Assembly: GCA_937872005.1 (NCBI GenBank)
Contig: CALMPQ010000130.1
Location: forward strand, 1-8,417
Direction: 5' to 3'
From: an uncultured Propioniciclava sp.
GTDB lineage: Bacteria; Actinomycetota; Actinomycetes; Propionibacteriales; Propionibacteriaceae
DNA: 8,417 nucleotides
In this document: piece after piece, positions 5,707-8,417 of the stretch
Numbering within the stretch: position 1 is the first letter of the stretch
How the letters are laid out: each line of letters starts with the position of its first letter
Made by a program: the position numbers and the translations under genes
The notes under the pieces: model-generated
The model's database searches: none
Seen by the model: the letters and a program-made list of their open reading frames with translations, nothing else
Told to the model about the DNA's origin: nothing

Positions 5707-6050
5707 CGTGGGTGTGGGTCGCGCTGGCCGGCGGGGTGGGCGCTGTGCTGCGCCACCTCGCGCACGTGGTCGTGAACCGGGCGGGGCACCCGTCCACCCG
5801 GGCGACGCTGGCGGTGAACTGGGTCGGTTCGTTCGCGATCGGGGTGGTGACCGGACTGGGTGTGGTCGCGGTGCCGGTCACGGCGGGCTTGTTGGGCGGG
5901 TTCACCACCTTCTCGACGGCGTCGGTGGAGGCGGCCGAGTTGTGGCGCGACGGTCGCCACGGGGCTGCGGTCGGCCTGTCGGCGCTGATGCTGCTCGGCT
6001 CGGTGGTGGCGGCGGCCCTGGGTTGGTGGGTGGCGGCGCTCCCGAGGTGA
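5703..6050 (+). CDS. crcB2: Fluoride ion channel subunit CrcB/FluC, second of a pair
   Basis: This 115-residue protein is a compact four-helix CrcB/FluC subunit: GGVGAVLRH (10-18), AVNWVGSFAIG (37-47, pore Asn N39) and GLLGGFTTFSTA (62-73). Hydrophobic segments lie near 3-25, 35-55, 57-80 and 87-111. It starts within the crcB1 stop (ATGA, four-base overlap), and GGGGTGG (5691-5697) may serve as ribosome binding site. Two unequal adjacent copies imply a heterodimer with antiparallel subunits that exports fluoride passively. At the pore phenylalanine positions it has Phe70 and Ala73, whereas its partner has Tyr82 and Phe85, so the two pores of the dimer are unlikely to be equivalent. It is the last gene of the operon that begins at 2817; a hairpin starts on its stop codon. 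Confidence 0.92.
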   Translation: MTWVWVALAGGVGAVLRHLAHVVVNRAGHPSTRATLAVNWVGSFAIGVVTGLGVVAVPVTAGLLGGFTTFSTASVEAAELWRDGRHGAAVGLSALMLLGSVVAAALGWWVAALPR

Positions 6051-6066
6051 TGCGCCACGCGCATCA
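6048..6066 (+). terminator. Hairpin at the end of the SDR-AGPS-crcB operon
   Basis: TGATGCGC (6048-6055), loop CAC, and GCGCATCA (6059-6066) form a perfect 8-base stem that begins on the crcB2 TGA. The following bases (GGTTGGG) give no real T-tract, so this may be a terminator of the U-poor kind common in actinobacteria or a 3'-end stabiliser. Confidence 0.5.
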
Positions 6067-6109
6067 GGTTGGGAGTATCACAGCAAGCCTCGCACGCCTC
6101 CTTCCGGCG

Positions 6110-6115
6110 TAAGCT
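6110..6115 (+). promoter_or_regulatory. Possible -10 box of the EEP-family gene
   Basis: TAAGCT fits TANNNT and lies 28 bases before ATG 6144, giving a leader of about 22 bases that would contain the GGAG ribosome binding site at 6133-6136. No clear -35 hexamer is seen. The position after the operon hairpin supports a separate transcript. Confidence 0.35.
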
Positions 6116-6143
6116 CACCCCACCCGACGGATGGAGCCCCACC

Positions 6144-7190
6144 ATGCCCGACCTCGATCGTTTCAGCGTCGCGACGTTCAACCTCTACAACCTCCAACTC
6201 CCCGGACGCCGCATGCACCGATTCAGCCGCCCCTGGACCGAGGAAGAGTTCGAGACCAAGGCGGACTGGATCGGCCGGAAGTTGACGGAGGTCGACGCCG
6301 ACGTCGTGGGCCTGCAGGAACTGTGGCACGCCGAGGCGATGCTGCGGGTGCTCGTGGCGGCGGGCCTGGACGACACCTACGACCTGCTCGCCGGCCCGGC
6401 TGACGGGTCGGCGATCACCTGCGCCGCCCTCGTCCGGAAGGGCCTGCTGCGTGGAACGCCGGAGTGGGTGACCAGCTTCCCGCCAGGTCTGCGCCTGCAG
6501 TCGACCAGCCCCGAGGACCCCCAGGCGCCCGACATCCACGTCGGGCTGACCGGGTTCTCCCGCCCGGTCCTGGCGTTCGACCTGGCGCTGCGCGAAGCGC
6601 CGCCGTTGACGCGCTGCTACGTGGCCCACCTCAAGAGCAAGCTCCCCGCGGAGATCGGTGAGGAGGACTGGTTCGAGGTGGCCGAGGAGCAGTACAAGAA
6701 CCACCGCAAGGCGATCGGCGCGGCGCTGTCGACGATCCGCCGCACCGCGGAGGCCGCGGCCCTGCGCGTCCTGCTGACCGACGTCATGAAGGGCACGGTC
6801 ACCCCGGTCATCGTGCTCGGCGACCTGAACGACGGGCAGCACAGCAACACGGTGAACATCCTGACCGAGCAGCCGCGCTACCTCGTCGGCGATTCGCGCG
6901 GCGGTGGCGACATCGCCCTCTACACCGGCCAGACGATGCAGGAGTACCGCGACTCCCGCGACGTCTACTACACCCATGTGCACCAAGACCTGCGCGAATC
7001 CCTCGACCACGTGCTGGTCTCGGAGCAGTTCTACGACAACTCTCACCGGCGGCAGTGGTTGTTCGACGGCCTGGTCATCTACAACGACCACCTCAACGAC
7101 GCCGAACCGGCCCTCCACAAGCGCAAGGGTTCGGGCGACCACGGGATCGTCAAGATGTCCTTCATCTGGAAGCCCCGCCGAGTGGCATAG
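6144..7190 (+). CDS. Endonuclease/exonuclease/phosphatase (EEP) family metal-dependent phosphodiesterase
   Basis: The 348-residue protein carries the motifs of the Mg-dependent EEP fold in order: ATFNLYNL (10-17, metal-site Asn13), DVVGLQELWH (53-62, Glu59), AHLKSK (161-166, His162), VLGDLNDGQHSN (224-235), SLDHVLVS (286-293) and SGDHGIV (330-336, the terminal Asp-His pair). Members hydrolyse phosphodiester or phosphomonoester bonds in nucleic acids, phospholipids or small molecules. With no signal peptide it is cytoplasmic, which argues against a secreted DNase or sphingomyelinase, but the substrate cannot be told. ATG 6144 was chosen over an in-frame upstream GTG at 6069 because GGAG lies seven bases before it, homology begins just after it, and the extra 25 residues look non-coding. 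It stands alone between the operon hairpin and a convergent gene ten bases away. Confidence 0.85.
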   Translation: MPDLDRFSVATFNLYNLQLPGRRMHRFSRPWTEEEFETKADWIGRKLTEVDADVVGLQELWHAEAMLRVLVAAGLDDTYDLLAGPADGSAITCAALVRKGLLRGTPEWVTSFPPGLRLQSTSPEDPQAPDIHVGLTGFSRPVLAFDLALREAPPLTRCYVAHLKSKLPAEIGEEDWFEVAEEQYKNHRKAIGAALSTIRRTAEAAALRVLLTDVMKGTVTPVIVLGDLNDGQHSNTVNILTEQPRYLVGDSRGGGDIALYTGQTMQEYRDSRDVYYTHVHQDLRESLDHVLVSEQFYDNSHRRQWLFDGLVIYNDHLNDAEPALHKRKGSGDHGIVKMSFIWKPRRVA

Positions 7191-7200
7191 GCCCCAGGGG

Positions 7201-7623
7201 TCAACAGGTGACCGAGGAAGCGCCCTCGATGTAGGTCATCACCATCAGCATCGGCAGCTCGGAGCCGCCGCCGAAGTACTCCAGGCCCTTGTTGTTGGCC
7301 GGGTTGCCGGCCATCTTGCCCTCGTCCTTCGGGTCGCCGATGGTCTTGGTGACCATGATCTTGATGCCGACGGGCAGGCCCTCGGCGCGCAGCGCAGCGT
7401 AGCCCGCGTCGGCCGCCGCGCGGCACTGCGCGGTGTAGCCGGCCTCCATCTCGGCACCCTGCTCGGCCGAGAACACCAGCCAGTTGGCCGACTGCGGCCC
7501 CTGGAGCGAGTACATCGGCACGAAGCAGTGGTGGGCGAACGCGGGCGATGCGGCGAGCACGACACCGGCGACGCTCGCGGCAGCGACGGCGAGCGAGCGG
7601 CGCAGGGTGGTGGGGATGGGCAT
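7201..7623 (-). CDS. Small secreted protein with a mature N-terminal His-His-Cys
   Basis: I do not recognise this 140-residue protein. Residues 1-30 form a clear Sec signal peptide: LRRS, a hydrophobic Ala/Val core (11-25) and the cleavage motif AFA at 28-30. The mature product of about 110 residues would start HHCFVP. It contains three Cys in the precursor (33, 67, 140), the last being the final residue, so one disulfide is likely after export; there is no lipobox before Cys33. No other membrane segment is present, and the middle is Ala- and Glu-rich. ATG 7623 was chosen because GGAGGA precedes it and the signal peptide begins there; a longer frame to 7719 adds Arg/Pro-rich residues of no sense. 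The 3' end faces the EEP gene, and the 5' side faces an AraC-type regulator that may control it. Function is unknown. Confidence 0.8.
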   Translation of the reverse strand: MPIPTTLRRSLAVAAASVAGVVLAASPAFAHHCFVPMYSLQGPQSANWLVFSAEQGAEMEAGYTAQCRAAADAGYAALRAEGLPVGIKIMVTKTIGDPKDEGKMAGNPANNKGLEYFGGGSELPMLMVMTYIEGASSVTC

Positions 7624-7634
7624 GGTGTCCTCCG

Positions 7635-7671
7635 TGGTCCGGGCCCGGTCCCCGACGACCGGGCGCGACCA
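7635..7671 (-). promoter_or_regulatory. Hairpin in the leader of the small secreted protein gene
   Basis: GCCCGGTC (7643-7650) and GACCGGGC (7657-7664) form a perfect 8-base stem around a 6-base loop. An outer stem, TGGTC (7635-7639) with GACCA (7667-7671), extends it across a small internal loop. On the minus strand the structure ends directly before the GGAGGA ribosome binding site (7633-7628), so it could tune translation or mRNA stability, or be a DNA operator. Confidence 0.5.
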
Positions 7672-7708
7672 CCAGCGTGGCCGAGGGTGCGGCGTCCGGG
7701 CTTGCCCA

Positions 7709-7739
7709 GGACGACACAACCGGTGTGCCGGGGCGACAC
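7709..7739. promoter_or_regulatory. Direct repeat with 22-base spacing, candidate AraC-type operator
   Basis: GGACGACAC (7709-7717) and GGGCGACAC (7731-7739) match at eight of nine bases and are offset by 22 bases, about two helical turns. AraC-family proteins commonly bind such direct half-sites. The pair lies between the AraC-type gene and the divergent secreted-protein gene. CACAACCGGTGTG (7715-7727) between and over the repeats is also partly self-complementary. Confidence 0.35.
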
Positions 7740-7758
7740 GGTTTCGCGCCCATCCCCC

Positions 7759-7787
7759 TTTCCAACCCGGACGCCCCGACCTACAGT
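7759..7787 (+). promoter_or_regulatory. Promoter and leaderless start of the AraC-family gene
   Basis: TTTCCA (7759-7764, four of six matches to TTGACA) and TACAGT (7782-7787, TANNNT) are spaced by 17 bases. ATG 7794 follows the -10 box after six bases, so transcription should start at the ATG itself; no ribosome binding site exists. This is the best-formed promoter in the window. Confidence 0.55.
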
Positions 7788-7793
7788 CAGCCC

Positions 7794-8417
7794 ATGCTGC
7801 CGAAGGGGGATCAGCGCACGTGGAGCACCGCCGGGCACCGCCCGGAGACGCAGTTCGCCGTGTGGCAGGAGATCGTGGCCGAGGCGTTCGCGCCGGTGCG
7901 GATCTCCCCCGCCTCGCCCGAGGCGGGCTTCGTCGCCGACTGTGGCGGGCGCCGGCTCGGCGATCTGACCCTGCTGGGGCTGGCCTCGCAACCCCAACAC
8001 GTGGAGCGGACCCCGTCGCTCATCGCTGCCCGTCGGGCCGACGCCTACTTCCTGAACATGCCGGTGGCCGGCTCGGGCACGGCCCGGCAGGCGGGCCGAC
8101 TGGGGACGGCGGCGTCCGGTGACCTGGTGCTGGTGGACAGCGACCGGCCGTTCCGGCTCGCGTTCGACGTGCCGTTCGCCCAGCTGGCCCTCGTGGTCCC
8201 CAAACCCCTGCTCGACCCGTTGCTGGCCGAACCGAGCAGGGCACCGGCGGTGGCCCTGTCCGGCAGCACGGGGCCCGGGGCCCTCGTGGCGGCCCTGCTG
8301 CGGTCGTTGGCCGAGCACGCCGACACCCTGGACGCGCGCGAGGCGGGCCGGGTGTCGCACCACCTGCTCGGGTTGCTCGCGCTGGCGGTGGCGGCCTCCA
8401 CCGGCCCGGCGGCGTCC
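7794..8417 (+). CDS. AraC-family transcriptional regulator, N-terminal part (truncated by the window)
   Basis: The frame is open from ATG 7794 to the right edge (208 residues). The visible part resembles the N-terminal sensing domain of AraC regulators of the AraC_binding_2 type: FAVWQEIVAEAFAPVRI (21-37), LGDLTLLGLASQPQHVERTP (55-74), a cupin-like core with DAYFLNMPVAGSGTARQAGR (83-102), then GDLVLVDSDRPFRLAF (109-124) and LALVVPKPLL (131-140). A helical region follows (about 160-205). The C-terminal pair of DNA-binding HTH motifs would lie outside the window, so DNA binding is assumed, not seen. The ligand is unknown. It is divergent from the small secreted protein gene and probably controls it and itself through the 170-base region between them. 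The start is supported by the promoter placed for leaderless transcription. Confidence 0.78.
   Translation, partial: MLPKGDQRTWSTAGHRPETQFAVWQEIVAEAFAPVRISPASPEAGFVADCGGRRLGDLTLLGLASQPQHVERTPSLIAARRADAYFLNMPVAGSGTARQAGRLGTAASGDLVLVDSDRPFRLAFDVPFAQLALVVPKPLLDPLLAEPSRAPAVALSGSTGPGALVAALLRSLAEHADTLDAREAGRVSHHLLGLLALAVAASTGPAAS

Noticed and set aside
6069..6143. N-terminal extension of the EEP protein to GTG 6069
   Set aside because: The 25 extra residues lie before a clear GGAG site and ATG, and overlap the region expected to hold the promoter.
7191..7200. CCCC-A-GGGG in the 10-base convergent gap as a bidirectional terminator
   Set aside because: A one-base loop cannot form a stable hairpin at this length and there is no T-tract on either side.
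7624..7719. N-terminal extension of the secreted protein to 7719
   Set aside because: It would bury a textbook signal peptide behind 32 Arg/Pro-rich residues and ignore the GGAGGA site before ATG 7623.

Overview
The window is very GC-rich, gene-dense and carries actinobacterial-style features: several apparently leaderless starts with a TANNNT -10 box 6-7 bases before the start codon, frequent GTG starts, and AGPS-, SDR- and AraC-type proteins of actinobacterial flavour. It looks chromosomal, from a high-GC actinobacterium. I cannot name the genus. No RNA gene, insertion sequence, CRISPR array or origin was found.

Left part (1-5305): lipid genes arranged around one divergent promoter. Leftward are a fatty acyl-CoA reductase fused to a HAD-IB phosphatase domain (528-2750) and, after a 118-base gap with its own promoter, the first 136 residues of a ferritin-like di-iron protein (1-409). 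Rightward are a short-chain dehydrogenase (2817-3599) and an alkyldihydroxyacetonephosphate synthase homologue (3596-5305) that keeps the family's catalytic residues. Fatty alcohol formation, ether-bond formation and ketone reduction are the steps of ether-lipid synthesis, and a di-iron oxidase could desaturate a product. I therefore read this as a candidate ether-lipid (possibly plasmalogen-type) locus. That is inference, and a DHAP acyltransferase is not in view.

Middle (5305-6066): two overlapping genes for a probable heterodimeric fluoride channel (crcB/fluC pair) finish the rightward operon, which ends in a perfect hairpin starting on the last stop codon. The first channel gene contains, in frame, a repeat array that also lies just downstream of the acyl-CoA reductase gene (467-525). 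This shared repeat is the most unexpected structure in the window.

Right part (6110-8417): a monocistronic cytoplasmic endonuclease/exonuclease/phosphatase-family enzyme (6144-7190) converges on a small exported protein whose predicted mature N-terminus is His-His-Cys (7201-7623, minus). A 170-base divergent region with a hairpin and a 22-base-spaced direct repeat separates that gene from the N-terminal part of an AraC-family regulator (7794 to the window edge).
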